DNA of 51,449 nucleotides from Acidobacteriota bacterium (lineage in GTDB: Bacteria; Acidobacteriota; Terriglobia; Bryobacterales; Bryobacteraceae). The notes under the pieces were generated by a model, which was not told where the DNA came from, made no database searches, and saw nothing but the letters and a program-made list of their open reading frames with translations. Below are positions 9,135 through 17,255 of the stretch, piece by piece; within the stretch, counting starts at the first letter, position 1, and every line of letters starts with the position of its first letter. The position numbers and the translations under genes were made by a program. The stretch is taken from assembly GCA_016871055.1 (NCBI GenBank), contig VFZW01000006.1, forward strand, positions 1-51,449. The letters are read 5' to 3'.

Positions 9135-10285
9135 CCCGGAACCGTATCGATGACCGGGTGGCCAATCCCCTCGATCTGTGCGTGCATGTTCTGCAGCGAA
9201 CGCAGCATGGTCGAAAGCTCGGGCCAGTCGGGGTCGATCAGCGAGGCGGTCGATTCGAGCATGTTGCGGTTAAGCAGACTGATGAATAACGACACCAGTT
9301 CTGGGTCGCGCCATCCCTTGGCTACTTCTTCTTCCAGCACGGCTGTCGCCTTTTCGAGGGAGAAGGCCGGCTTATAGGTGCGTTCGGTGATGAGCGCGTC
9401 GAAGATATCGACGATCTGCATGATGCGGGCAAGTAGGGGGATGTTCTCGCCGGCGAGGCCGTCGGGATAGCCGGAGCCGTCCCACTTTTCGTGATGGCTG
9501 CGGATGATCGGCAGCACGGGGGCCAGACTCTTCATGGGGCGGCAGATCTCTTCGCCGCGAATCGTATGCTGCTGCATGATCCGCCACTCTTCCGGCGTCA
9601 GGTGCTGCTGGCCGTGGAGGATCGAATCGGGAATCGAAACTTTGCCGATGTCGTGCAGAAAGCCGCCGCGATAAAGGGCGACGAGTTCGGGACGCGACAG
9701 ACCGAGAGCGACGCCGAGCGCGACGCTGTAGGTCGCCAACCGCTGGCAGTGTTCGGCGGTGTAGGAATCGCGGGCTTCGACGGCTTGCGCGAGCGCGAAG
9801 AGGATTGTCTTGGCCTGATCGAGCGAGTCGATGGCGGATTTGTTGCGGAGAAGGGCGCGGACGCGGGCGCGAAGGACGCTCGGGTGGAGCGGCTTTACAA
9901 GATACTCGTCGGCGCCCGCTTCGATGCCGAGAACTTCATGTTCGACGCCTTGGGTGTTGGTGATGATCAGTATCGGTAATAGGCTGTTGCGGGGGCTGGC
10001 TTTAACGCGGCGGTAGAGGTCGGGGCCGAATATATCCGGCAGCATGAGATCGACGATGATGAGGTCGATTGAATTCTGCTCGATGATGCGCGACGCGGCC
10101 GCGCCGCTGGCGGCTTCGAGAAACTCGTAGTTGCCCGCCGAACGAAGCATGCCCTTAAGCAGGCGGCGGTTGATCTCATGGGCGTCGATCAGCAGCAGTT
10201 TACCGGTCTTTCCGGCTTCGAGCCACGGGGTGGCGGCCAGGGCTCCAGGTATAGGCTTAGATTGAATCGTGCCGACCGCTTGCAT
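9131..10285 (-). CDS. Response regulator with HD-GYP domain (c-di-GMP phosphodiesterase)
   Basis: The protein has 384 residues from the ATG at 10285, which has a Shine-Dalgarno-like GAAAGG just upstream; the longer track ORF adds only low-complexity sequence. The N-terminal half is a receiver domain (phosphoacceptor Asp in DLIIVDLMLPD, Lys in EYLVKPLHP). The C-terminal half is an HD-GYP domain with the HD pair in LHDIGK and the signature HHEKWDGSGYP. These proteins hydrolyse c-di-GMP, or sometimes cGAMP, under control of a partner sensor kinase. No kinase lies beside it, so it is an orphan regulator. The catalytic motifs all look intact. Confidence 0.88.
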   Translation of the reverse strand: MQAVGTIQSKPIPGALAATPWLEAGKTGKLLLIDAHEINRRLLKGMLRSAGNYEFLEAASGAAASRIIEQNSIDLIIVDLMLPDIFGPDLYRRVKASPRNSLLPILIITNTQGVEHEVLGIEAGADEYLVKPLHPSVLRARVRALLRNKSAIDSLDQAKTILFALAQAVEARDSYTAEHCQRLATYSVALGVALGLSRPELVALYRGGFLHDIGKVSIPDSILHGQQHLTPEEWRIMQQHTIRGEEICRPMKSLAPVLPIIRSHHEKWDGSGYPDGLAGENIPLLARIMQIVDIFDALITERTYKPAFSLEKATAVLEEEVAKGWRDPELVSLFISLLNRNMLESTASLIDPDWPELSTMLRSLQNMHAQIEGIGHPVIDTVPG

Positions 10286-10391
10286 GAACGCCTTTCGTCT
10301 TCCTCTGCTACTGTCGGCATTAGGTGAGAGAAAATTTAGGCGTAGCCTCTTTCGGGGTTTCGCCGGAGACAAACTGGTAGGAGAATTCCGA

Positions 10392-10997
10392 ATGAAATTG
10401 GCCATGGTCGTAGTAGCCGTATCGGCGTTTGCGGCGGAACTGAGCAAAGGCGAGCGGGATCAGGCGATGAGCCACCTGCACGCGTCACGGAAACAGGTGC
10501 TGGATCTGATCGCGCCTCTTTCGGACGAGCAATTGAAGTACAAGACCGCGCCCGAGCGCTGGAGCATCCTCGAATGCGCCGAGCACATCGCCGAAACCGA
10601 GGTGATGCTGCGCGGGCTGATTCAGAAGACCGCGAAGGGTGCGCCCGTCGACGACGCCAAGCGCGAAGCGCGGAAGGCGCAAGCGGCCGAACGCATGAAG
10701 GGCGTCGTGACGCAGATGACCGACCGCTCGAAACGGTTCTCCGCGCCGGGTGAGATTCAGCCGAAGGGGCGGTTCGCAACAAAGGAAGCCGTCGTTGCGG
10801 CGTTCGCGGCACGCCGCGATGAGACCATCAAGTGGGTCGAAACAACGCCGGACGATCTGCGTGGAAAATTCTTTAAGCTCGGACCCGCGGCGGAAAACGA
10901 CCTGTATGAGATGATATTTTTCATCAGCGCTCATTCCGAACGGCACCTTCTGCAAATGAAAGAAGTCATGGCCGCCGCGGGATTTCCGAAACGCTAA
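10392..10997 (+). CDS. DinB-like four-helix protein
   Basis: The ATG at 10392 follows TAGGAG with good spacing. The first 15 residues (MKLAMVVVAVSAFAA) could be a short signal peptide, so the protein may be periplasmic. The body has the DinB/YfiT four-helix pattern, with metal-site histidines in ECAEHIAETE and AHSERHLLQM. DinB-fold proteins bind a divalent metal, and some act as thiol-dependent transferases; the substrate is unknown. It is one of three DinB-fold genes in the window and lies 31 bases upstream of the TlpA-like gene, possibly in the same operon. Confidence 0.7.
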   Translation: MKLAMVVVAVSAFAAELSKGERDQAMSHLHASRKQVLDLIAPLSDEQLKYKTAPERWSILECAEHIAETEVMLRGLIQKTAKGAPVDDAKREARKAQAAERMKGVVTQMTDRSKRFSAPGEIQPKGRFATKEAVVAAFAARRDETIKWVETTPDDLRGKFFKLGPAAENDLYEMIFFISAHSERHLLQMKEVMAAAGFPKR

Positions 10998-11028
10998 CCG
11001 GATGAAAGTCATCCCAGGAAGAGAGAGT

Positions 11029-11577
11029 ATGCGGCGATTGCTGTTGACGATTTCGATTGCGGCGATGCTGGCCGGTTGCGGCAGCGGGCCGAGTTCGGTG
11101 CGCGCGGCGATCAAACCGGTGAGCGCCCGGAAGCAAGCCCCGGACTTTGAACTAAAGGACTCGACGGGGAAGGTAGTCAAACTGTCCGACTTCAAGGGAA
11201 AAGTAGTCCTTTTGAACTTCTGGGCGACCTGGTGCGGGCCGTGCAAAATTGAGATTCCTTGGTTCGTGGAATTCGAACAGAACTACAAGGACAAGGGGTT
11301 GGTGGTGCTGGGCGTGTCGATGGATGAAGAAGGCTGGGAGATCGTCAAGCCGTTCATCGAGAAACACAAGATCAACTACCGGCTTGTGATCGGAGACGAT
11401 GCGACCGCGCAGAAGTACGGCGGCGTGGATTCGCTGCCAACTTCGTTCTTGATCGACCGACAAGGCCGCACCGCCGCCGTTCATATCGGCTTGGTGAGTA
11501 AGGGAAGCTATGTTAGTGACATTACGCAACTGCTCGATGGCAGTGGTGCTGGCTCTGGCGCTAAAGGCGCAGACTGA
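11029..11577 (+). CDS. TlpA/ResA-like thioredoxin-fold lipoprotein
   Basis: The start is placed at the ATG at 11029, which follows GGAAGAGAG and begins a lipoprotein signal peptide with lipobox LAGC. The mature protein is an AhpC/TSA-type thioredoxin fold with the redox motif WCGPC (FWATWCGPCKIEIPW) and the cis-Pro region LPTSFLIDRQG. Such membrane-anchored periplasmic proteins reduce disulfides, for example in cytochrome c maturation, with electrons from DsbD/CcdA-type proteins. The next gene, which overlaps it by 68 bases, looks like a DsbD N-terminal domain, supporting a shared thiol-exchange role. Confidence 0.85.
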   Translation: MRRLLLTISIAAMLAGCGSGPSSVRAAIKPVSARKQAPDFELKDSTGKVVKLSDFKGKVVLLNFWATWCGPCKIEIPWFVEFEQNYKDKGLVVLGVSMDEEGWEIVKPFIEKHKINYRLVIGDDATAQKYGGVDSLPTSFLIDRQGRTAAVHIGLVSKGSYVSDITQLLDGSGAGSGAKGAD

Positions 11578-11962
11578 TACGCTGCGGGTTGGGCCGGTCG
11601 CTCCGGTGTCGGGAAAACGCGGTGAACCGGTGACGGTGAAGCTCGACCTCAAACTCGCCAACGGTTACCACTTAAATTCGCATAAGCCCGAGGATCCGTA
11701 CCTGATCCCTCTGCGGCTGACCTGGGATGCGTCCGTCGACACCGTCGACGTCAAGTTTCCGGAGCCGAAACATGAGCGCTACGCCTTTTCCGACAAGCCG
11801 CTGAGTGTGTTCACGGGCGACTTTTCGATCGTCTCGACCGTGAAGCCGAAGAACGCCGGCTTTGGCGTGTTGACCGGCAAGCTGCGCTATCAGGCGTGTA
11901 ATCACAATTCGTGCCTGCCGCCGAAGACGATTGACGTGAAGGCGCCGGCGGATATCCGCTGA
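11510..11962 (+). CDS. DsbD N-terminal (DsbD-alpha)-like protein
   Basis: The protein has about 150 residues; the ATG at 11537 (MAVVLALALKAQ) is an alternative start giving a more compact signal peptide. The body is an immunoglobulin-like beta-sandwich, and the segment RYQACNHNSCLPPK carries two cysteines spaced like the active-site pair of DsbD-alpha. In DsbD this domain passes electrons to periplasmic thiol proteins. Here it stands alone, without the membrane or C-terminal thioredoxin domains. The overlap with the TlpA-like gene suggests translational coupling and a partner role. Confidence 0.7.
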   Translation: MLVTLRNCSMAVVLALALKAQTDTLRVGPVAPVSGKRGEPVTVKLDLKLANGYHLNSHKPEDPYLIPLRLTWDASVDTVDVKFPEPKHERYAFSDKPLSVFTGDFSIVSTVKPKNAGFGVLTGKLRYQACNHNSCLPPKTIDVKAPADIR

Positions 11963-11966
11963 ACAC

Positions 11967-12725
11967 GTGCGAACGCTTCTGATCGCGCCGGGCGCTATCG
12001 GAGATTGCATCATGCGGTTTCCGGCGATGGAGGCGTTGCGTTCGGACTATACCGAGGTCTGGATTTCACGGCCAGTCGTGCCGTTGGTTTTGTTTGCCGA
12101 TCGCGTGCGGGCGTTGGCGGATACCGGAATTGACCGGATCGGGTTGCCGGGCATCGACGTCCCGCCGCTGCGGGAGTTCGAAGGCTTCGACCGGATTGTG
12201 TCGTGGTATGGATCGGCGCGGGAAGAGTTTCGCGCGGCGGTACACGGGTTGCCGTTTACTTTTCATCCGGCGCTGGCTTCGGCGCCGCCCGTTTCGATTC
12301 CGCGGATTGCTCTGCGCGGGCCTCGGCATGGGGCTGTAATCGCGCATCCGTACTCGGGCAGCGCGAGGAAGAATTATCCGGGGTTTGCCGATCTTGCGCG
12401 CGAGGTTCCGGTCGTTCGCTGGACATGCGGGCCGGAGGAAGACTGGCCGGGAGCGGTCCGGTTCGATTGTCTGGGCGAGTTGGCGCGATGGATCTCGGGC
12501 GCGTCGTTGTTCATCGGCAACGACAGCGGGATCACGCACCTGGCCGCGGCGCTGGGCGTGCGGACGATCGCACTATTCGGCCCGACGGACCCAGCGATCT
12601 GGTGTCCGCCGGGCGAGCATGTTACGGCGCTGTCGTTCGACGAAGCGAATTTTGGGATTACTGCTTCTTTGCAGGCGCGGGCGGCTTTTTTGTCGCGTCC
12701 TCTTCGCCTTCCGGCGCGGCGTTGA
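11967..12725 (+). CDS. Glycosyltransferase family 9 (heptosyltransferase-like)
   Basis: The protein has 252 residues and a GTG start 4 bases after the previous stop. It has the GT9 pattern: an N-terminal APGAIGDCIMRFPAM loop and a C-terminal donor-binding segment NDSGITHLAAALGVRTIALFG followed by PTDPAIW. GT9 enzymes add heptose or related sugars to lipopolysaccharide on the cytoplasmic side. At 252 residues it is shorter than typical GT9 enzymes (about 330-350), so the N-terminal domain is compact. Its last 68 bases overlap the 3' end of the opposing aldolase-like gene. Confidence 0.75.
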   Translation: MRTLLIAPGAIGDCIMRFPAMEALRSDYTEVWISRPVVPLVLFADRVRALADTGIDRIGLPGIDVPPLREFEGFDRIVSWYGSAREEFRAAVHGLPFTFHPALASAPPVSIPRIALRGPRHGAVIAHPYSGSARKNYPGFADLAREVPVVRWTCGPEEDWPGAVRFDCLGELARWISGASLFIGNDSGITHLAAALGVRTIALFGPTDPAIWCPPGEHVTALSFDEANFGITASLQARAAFLSRPLRLPARR

Positions 12726-13521
12726 CATCGACGCGGCGGCCGCCGACGGCGGGTGGAACCCAGCCATCGTTTGACGGTCCGTTCTGGAAGAACTTCGCCG
12801 TGCCGCTCAGCGGATGATCCTTGTGATAGACCGCCGCGGCTTGGCCAAATATCTTGCCGGCTTTGAGCGTGTCGTCGTGCACCTTCTTGATCATCTCCTG
12901 GTACTTCGGATGGTTCTGCGGATAGCCGGAGAATGAGCTCAAATCGGCGTTGCCGATGATGACGACATCGACGCCTTGGACTCGCGCGATGTCATACGCG
13001 TTGGCGACGCCGGTGGGCGATTCGATCATCACGACGACGAGCATGTTGTCGTTGAACGACTGGCGATAGTTGCCGTGCTTGGCCCACAACCGGCCCGCGT
13101 AACCGCCGCCGGCGCTGCGCCGCGCCTCGGGTGGATAACGGGCCCACTTGGCAGCTTCGAGCGCGCGTTCGACGGTGTCGACGGTGGGAATGATGACGCC
13201 GAGGGCGCCGAGATCGGTGGCGTGCTGAATGTGGAATTCCTGCGCGTCTGGGAGGCGGATCATGGGAATCGACGGGGCGTCGGGGCAGGCCTGGATCATC
13301 TTCTCGACGTCTCTGAATTCGAGCGTCGAGTGCTGCATTTCGAACCAGGTGTAGTCGTAGTGTTTGGCCTTTTCGCAGTAGCCGGCGGGATCGAAGGTTG
13401 ACTGGGTGAAGCTGAAGACCTGTTTGCCGTCGAGCAGTTTTTGCTTGGCGGTGTTGTAGAGCTTCGGCTTGGGCTGGGCGAAGGCGATGAGCGCGAGAGT
13501 GAGGATGAGGACTGGGCGCAT
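12658..13521 (-). CDS. Exported HpcH/HpaI aldolase-family protein
   Basis: The start at 13521 (MRPVLILTLALIAFAQ) gives a signal peptide; the longer track ORF covers the upstream gene in another frame. The body follows the HpcH/HpaI (2-keto-3-deoxy sugar-acid aldolase, citrate lyase beta) TIM-barrel: PMIRLPDA, GALGVIIPTVDT, and VVMIESPTG with the metal-binding Glu. These enzymes normally work in the cytoplasm on keto acids with a divalent metal, so an exported copy is unusual. The C-terminal 35 residues are a Pro/Ala/Lys-rich tail, encoded partly in the overlap with the GT9 gene. It lies 19 bases after the DUF1572 gene and is probably co-transcribed with it. Confidence 0.72.
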   Translation of the reverse strand: MRPVLILTLALIAFAQPKPKLYNTAKQKLLDGKQVFSFTQSTFDPAGYCEKAKHYDYTWFEMQHSTLEFRDVEKMIQACPDAPSIPMIRLPDAQEFHIQHATDLGALGVIIPTVDTVERALEAAKWARYPPEARRSAGGGYAGRLWAKHGNYRQSFNDNMLVVVMIESPTGVANAYDIARVQGVDVVIIGNADLSSFSGYPQNHPKYQEMIKKVHDDTLKAGKIFGQAAAVYHKDHPLSGTAKFFQNGPSNDGWVPPAVGGRRVDVNAAPEGEEDATKKPPAPAKKQ

Positions 13522-13531
13522 AGTGAGAGGT

Positions 13532-13537
13532 AGTATA
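13532..13537 (-). promoter_or_regulatory. Putative -10 box (TATACT) for aldolase-like gene
   Basis: On the minus strand TATACT ends 10 bases before the ATG at 13521, the same hexamer and spacing as at 5864. It overlaps the 5' edge of the intergenic gap and could give the aldolase gene its own transcript. Confidence 0.35.
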
Positions 13538-13540
13538 TCG

Positions 13541-14089
13541 TCAACGCTGGGGGATTTCACCCGCCTTGACGCGCCGGTTGAAAGCTTCCGACTGCCCTCT
13601 GGGAATGCTGGGGGAGATCCATTCGTCGCCTTTGTACTGCTTGGCGAGCAGGACGATCTGCCCCACGTGTTGGGCGTAGTGCGCGACCTGGCGAAGGATT
13701 GCCTGCATGATGGAGTGGGGATCGCCGCGGACGGTGACGGTGCGGGACATGTCGTCATCGGTGAGCGCGCCGAGCTCGCGAAAAACGACGGCCCAGCCGT
13801 CTTCCCAATCCTGCATCATCGCTTCGCGGGTAGAAAGCGGGGCCTCGAATTCCGTATCGCGGTTCCGCCAGGGTTTCTCGCCGTCTTCGGTGAGGAAGTT
13901 GGTGAAGCGCGAGCGCATGTTGCCGGTCATGTGCTTGACGATGATGGCGATGGAGTTGCCGCCGGGGCTCGCGACGCGAAACAGATCCTCGTCGCTCAGT
14001 TGTTCGATGGCGCGCTCGGCGTACCGCTTGTAGGCCCGAAAGGACTCGAGCGATTCCTTATGAAACGAAGTCGTGAATTCGAACGCCAT
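13541..14089 (-). CDS. DUF1572 protein (DinB superfamily)
   Basis: The protein has 182 residues from the ATG at 14089 (MAFEFTTSFHKESL); the longer track ORF crosses the divergent kinase gene. It matches my memory of DUF1572: FRAYKRYAERAIEQLSDEDLF, then SIAIIVKHMTGNMRSRFTNF with a metal-site His and TEDGEKPWRNRD, then a second His pair in QVAHYAQHVGQIV. These are cytoplasmic DinB-fold proteins of unsettled function. It lies divergent to the Ser/Thr kinase and just upstream of the exported aldolase. Confidence 0.8.
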   Translation of the reverse strand: MAFEFTTSFHKESLESFRAYKRYAERAIEQLSDEDLFRVASPGGNSIAIIVKHMTGNMRSRFTNFLTEDGEKPWRNRDTEFEAPLSTREAMMQDWEDGWAVVFRELGALTDDDMSRTVTVRGDPHSIMQAILRQVAHYAQHVGQIVLLAKQYKGDEWISPSIPRGQSEAFNRRVKAGEIPQR

Positions 14090-14098
14090 ATCATTTCG

Positions 14099-14104
14099 AG
14101 GATA
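14099..14104 (-). promoter_or_regulatory. Putative -10 box (TATCCT) for DUF1572 gene
   Basis: On the minus strand TATCCT ends 9 bases before the ATG at 14089. The same hexamer and spacing occur before gcvT. Confidence 0.35.
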
Positions 14105-14150
14105 TCGCGCACGACGGACTCGCTTCGGCGTGGCCCGTGCGCGATTGGGG

Positions 14151-14156
14151 TAGCAT
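14151..14156 (+). promoter_or_regulatory. Putative -10 box (TAGCAT, or overlapping TATAAA) for kinase
   Basis: TAGCAT ends 9 bases before the ATG at 14166, and TATAAA overlaps it at 14156-14161. Either could serve as a -10 element. A clear -35 is not seen. Confidence 0.35.
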
Positions 14157-14165
14157 ATAAACTTC

Positions 14166-16646
14166 ATGCCGAGCGCGGGAGAGAGATTCGGGCCATATTC
14201 ACTGATCGCGCCCATTGGCGCGGGCGGAATGGGTGAAGTGTGGAAAGCGGCCGATACGCGGCTGGATCGCGTGGTGGCGATTAAGTTCCTGCTACAGGGA
14301 TCGGCGGCGGAGTTGAAGGGGCGGTTCGAACAGGAAGCCCGTGCGGCGAGCGCGCTGCAACATCCGAACATTGTCGCCGTTTACGATGTCGGCGAAGCGA
14401 ACGGCTTGCACTACATCGTTTCGGAACTGGTCGAGGGCGAGAATTTGCGCGCGGTGCTGAGCAATGGTGCAGTTCCGTTGAAGCGCACGCTCGATCTGGC
14501 GGCGCAGATTGCCGATGGCATGGCGGCGGCGCATGCGCGCGGGATTACGCACCGTGACTTGAAGCCGGAGAACATCATGGTGACGCCGGAAGGGCGGGCG
14601 AAGATTCTCGACTTCGGATTGGCCAAGCGAGGCACGCGGCAAATCAAGCCGACCGATTCGACGTTGTCGTTTGCCTCGGAGGTTGGCGCGATTCTCGGCA
14701 CGACGAATTACATGAGCCCGGAGCAGGCTCGTTCGCAGGACGTCGATTTTCGTTCGGATCAGTTCAGCTTTGGAACCGTGCTGCATGAGTTGCTGACAGG
14801 CGCGAAGCCGTTTCAGCGCGATAGCGGACCGCAGACGATGTCGGCGATCATCGCCGAGGAAGCGCCGGCGTTGCCTGCTTCTGTTCCCGCGCCGGTGCGG
14901 TGGGTGGTGGAGCGTTGCCTGGAGAAAGAGCCGGCGCAGCGGTATGGCGCGACGGCGGATCTGCATCGGGATTTGAAGCGGATGCGGGAGCATCTTTCGG
15001 ATTTGTCGGTGTCGGGAGTAGCGGCTGCGGCGGCGCCTGCACCGAAGCGGCGGTACTGGTTGATTGGAGCGGCGGCGATTGTTGTGGCGGCGGCGATATT
15101 CGGCGGTCGCGAGCCGGGCATGGACCCACTGGAAGTCTATCCGCTGCTGACAGAAGCGGAGTCGGATTCGGCGCCGTTGTTCTCGCCCGACGGGCGGTCG
15201 ATTGCGTACCTGCGCGCGGGCGCCGAACTGTGGGTACGCCCGTTGAACGGCGGTGCGCCGACGCAGCTTGCAACGAGCGTGGGCGGCAAGCCAGCGTGGT
15301 CGCGCGATGGGAATCGAATCTGTTTTCCACGCCGGTTGGAGTTGTGGTGCGTTAGCGCGGCGGGCGGCGAGCCGCGAAAGGTTTTAGATGACGCGGGTTT
15401 TGGCGGGGTCCACTTCACGCCGGACGGCACGGGTGTTGTATTTCGGCGGCCGGATTCGCTATGGATTAGTTCGCCTCTCGGTGCGGAGCTGAAGAAACTG
15501 GATAGCGTTCGCCTCCCGGAGCGGACGACGGAAATGTACGGCTACTCGCCGGATGGGAAGACGATCGCGGTGCGCACGATCACGCGCGATGTGTGGCTGG
15601 TTCCGGTGGCCGGCGGGGAGCCGGAGTTCATAATGAAAGCCGCGTACTTCGCCTGGATGCCAGACAGCCGACATGCCGTAGTCATCTCCGAGATGGAGAG
15701 TTCGCGGGCGGTGTATTTGATCGACACGCAATCACGCGCGATGCGTCTGCTGCTGCGCGGCTCGCAGCGAATATTCGATTTGGATGTGCATCCGGACGGG
15801 AAGCAGATTGCGTACGCGAGCGGCGACACCGACTGGGATCCGGTTGAGTTTTCGATGGATGGCAAACGTTTGCGCGGGTTCGGCCTTTCGACGATGATGG
15901 AGACCTCGGCGGCGTGGTCGCCGGTGGGAGACAAGTTTCTCTACATCAGTTTCGCGGGACGGACGCCGGCGATCTGGACGCGCCGCGACGATGGAAGCGA
16001 CGCGAAGCTCGTGCACCAGGGCGGTCGCGTGGCGCCGACTGTGCCGGCATTTTCGCCGGATGGCAAGCGGATCGCGTTCTGGGAGCCGAATGAGTTGAAG
16101 ACAATTCCCGCGGGTGGCGGCGAGGCGGTTGGCGTAACGGCGGTTGCCGAGCCGGTGTCGAACCTCTGCTGGGGATCGGACAACGAGACGATTTACTACG
16201 GAACCGGCCCGCGCTTGTGGAAAGTGTCCAGCCTGGGCGGCGCGCCGGTGAAGGTGGCCGAAGGGCAGTCGTGGCGCCGTGCCGTTTGCACCGCGGACGG
16301 ATGGAAAGCGGATCTGCTGCCCGAAGGAGTTTCGCCAATCGGCGGTGTGCAGGTGCTGGGCGGGTCGGTCTTTACACTCGATGTTCCGCAGCACGAGATC
16401 ACCGAGTGGGATGTGGTTTCTAAGAAGTCGAAGCGTGTGACGAAACTGGAAGTGGGGCCGGGTGAGCGAACGAATCGATTCGCGGTGCATCCCGGCGGCA
16501 AGCGGGTGGTTGTGCAGGCGGGGCGTCTGAACTACGACATCTGGATAGCCGAGAACTTCGCGCAGCCGGCGCCGTGGTGGCGGCGCTGGTTCCGGCATTG
16601 GGATGTGCCGGCGCCGCCGGAGTTGCCGCCTCCGCCGGTGGAGTAG
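14166..16646 (+). CDS. Ser/Thr protein kinase with TolB/WD40-like propeller
   Basis: The protein has 826 residues. Residues 1 to about 270 form a Hanks-type kinase: glycine loop IGAGGMGEVWKA, catalytic Lys in VVAIKFL, HRDLKPENIM, DFG and the activation-segment motif TNYMSPEQA, all intact. A single membrane helix follows (YWLIGAAAIVVAAAIFGG). The C-terminal half, outside the cytoplasm, has TolB/WD40-like beta-propeller repeats marked by FSPDGRSIAYLR, YSPDGKTIAV and FSPDGKRIAFWE. This architecture is very common in Acidobacteria and suggests signalling from an exported propeller sensor to a cytoplasmic kinase. The ligand is unknown. It ends 3 bases before the opposing parE remnant. Confidence 0.88.
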   Translation: MPSAGERFGPYSLIAPIGAGGMGEVWKAADTRLDRVVAIKFLLQGSAAELKGRFEQEARAASALQHPNIVAVYDVGEANGLHYIVSELVEGENLRAVLSNGAVPLKRTLDLAAQIADGMAAAHARGITHRDLKPENIMVTPEGRAKILDFGLAKRGTRQIKPTDSTLSFASEVGAILGTTNYMSPEQARSQDVDFRSDQFSFGTVLHELLTGAKPFQRDSGPQTMSAIIAEEAPALPASVPAPVRWVVERCLEKEPAQRYGATADLHRDLKRMREHLSDLSVSGVAAAAAPAPKRRYWLIGAAAIVVAAAIFGGREPGMDPLEVYPLLTEAESDSAPLFSPDGRSIAYLRAGAELWVRPLNGGAPTQLATSVGGKPAWSRDGNRICFPRRLELWCVSAAGGEPRKVLDDAGFGGVHFTPDGTGVVFRRPDSLWISSPLGAELKKLDSVRLPERTTEMYGYSPDGKTIAVRTITRDVWLVPVAGGEPEFIMKAAYFAWMPDSRHAVVISEMESSRAVYLIDTQSRAMRLLLRGSQRIFDLDVHPDGKQIAYASGDTDWDPVEFSMDGKRLRGFGLSTMMETSAAWSPVGDKFLYISFAGRTPAIWTRRDDGSDAKLVHQGGRVAPTVPAFSPDGKRIAFWEPNELKTIPAGGGEAVGVTAVAEPVSNLCWGSDNETIYYGTGPRLWKVSSLGGAPVKVAEGQSWRRAVCTADGWKADLLPEGVSPIGGVQVLGGSVFTLDVPQHEITEWDVVSKKSKRVTKLEVGPGERTNRFAVHPGGKRVVVQAGRLNYDIWIAENFAQPAPWWRRWFRHWDVPAPPELPPPPVE

Positions 16647-16649
16647 CGG

Positions 16650-16963
16650 TTACTCCAGGCCCTCTCGCCGCAGAAATTTTCGGAGATTCCGCTTGCCGTT
16701 TACGATGCGGAGGATGTCCACGCCGTTTGGGCGCGGGCGATAGAACACGAGCATGTCCTCGAAGCCGGTGATTCGCCACATCCGCACCCCTTTCAGGCTA
16801 GGATGTTTGATTCGTGATCGCCAACCGATTTCCGGTTCAAGCTCGAATCAACCGCTTTCATAAAGCGTAAGCAAAGCTCCATGTCGACTTCGTCGGCGAG
16901 ATACGTTGCGTGATCGACGATGTCCACGGCAGCCCTCGGCTTGATGCTGAGGCTTTGGATCAA
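16650..16963 (-). pseudogene. parE: Decayed ParE/RelE-type toxin gene (frameshifted)
   Basis: This gene is too broken for the ORF track. A TTG start at 16963 overlaps the antitoxin stop (TTGA) and opens IKPRAAVDIVDHATYLADEV...FMKAVDSS, a ParE N-terminal half. The C-terminal half lies in another frame, after a TGA: FELEPEIGW, VRMWRITGFEDMLVFYRP, NGVDILRIVNGKRNL, ending at the TAA at 16650-16652. Joined, they give a ParE toxin missing only a few residues at the junction near 16845, so a small out-of-frame deletion is likely. ParE toxins inhibit gyrase; this copy should be inactive. The ORF listed at 16793-17017 is the N-terminal part read on into the wrong frame. Confidence 0.75.
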
Positions 16964-17202
16964 CGTGTTTTTCGGGCCTGAAGCCGCCGCTCCACTTCGG
17001 CCCGTCTCTCGGCCCAAAACTTGGCGTCTACGGGAATAGACTCTCCAGAGTTCAGCCCCTCCAAGAGGAGCCGCTCCAACTCGTCTTCCGGCGATTCCTC
17101 TTCCAGAATCATATTCTCGACATACCGATCAACGGTCAGCCCGGCGGCCTCGGCTCGCGCACGCAAGCGCTCTTCGACTTTGGGATCAAGCGTTATCGTC
17201 AT
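16960..17202 (-). CDS. Ribbon-helix-helix-type antitoxin
   Basis: The protein has 80 residues. Its N-terminus MTITLDPKVEERLRARAEAAG fits a ribbon-helix-helix DNA-binding arm, and the acidic C-terminal half (EEESPEDELERLLLEG) fits a toxin-wrapping region. Such proteins repress their own operon and neutralise a ParE/RelE toxin. The toxin gene directly downstream, starting in a TTGA overlap, is frameshifted, so this antitoxin is probably an orphan left from a once-complete module. Confidence 0.72.
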   Translation of the reverse strand: MTITLDPKVEERLRARAEAAGLTVDRYVENMILEEESPEDELERLLLEGLNSGESIPVDAKFWAERRAEVERRLQARKTR

Positions 17203-17242
17203 AGGCTTTGCTTACCATTCTACTCGCGCCGCCCGGCAATGA

Positions 17243-17248
17243 TAGACT
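17243..17248 (+). promoter_or_regulatory. Putative -10 box (TAGACT) for NHL-repeat gene
   Basis: TAGACT ends 7 bases before the ATG at 17256. No clear Shine-Dalgarno lies between. Confidence 0.35.
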
Positions 17249-17255
17249 TCTCTCG

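Noticed and set aside
14166-16646. TolB translocation protein
   Set aside because: The propeller repeats are TolB-like but are fused to a kinase and a membrane helix, so it is a receptor kinase.
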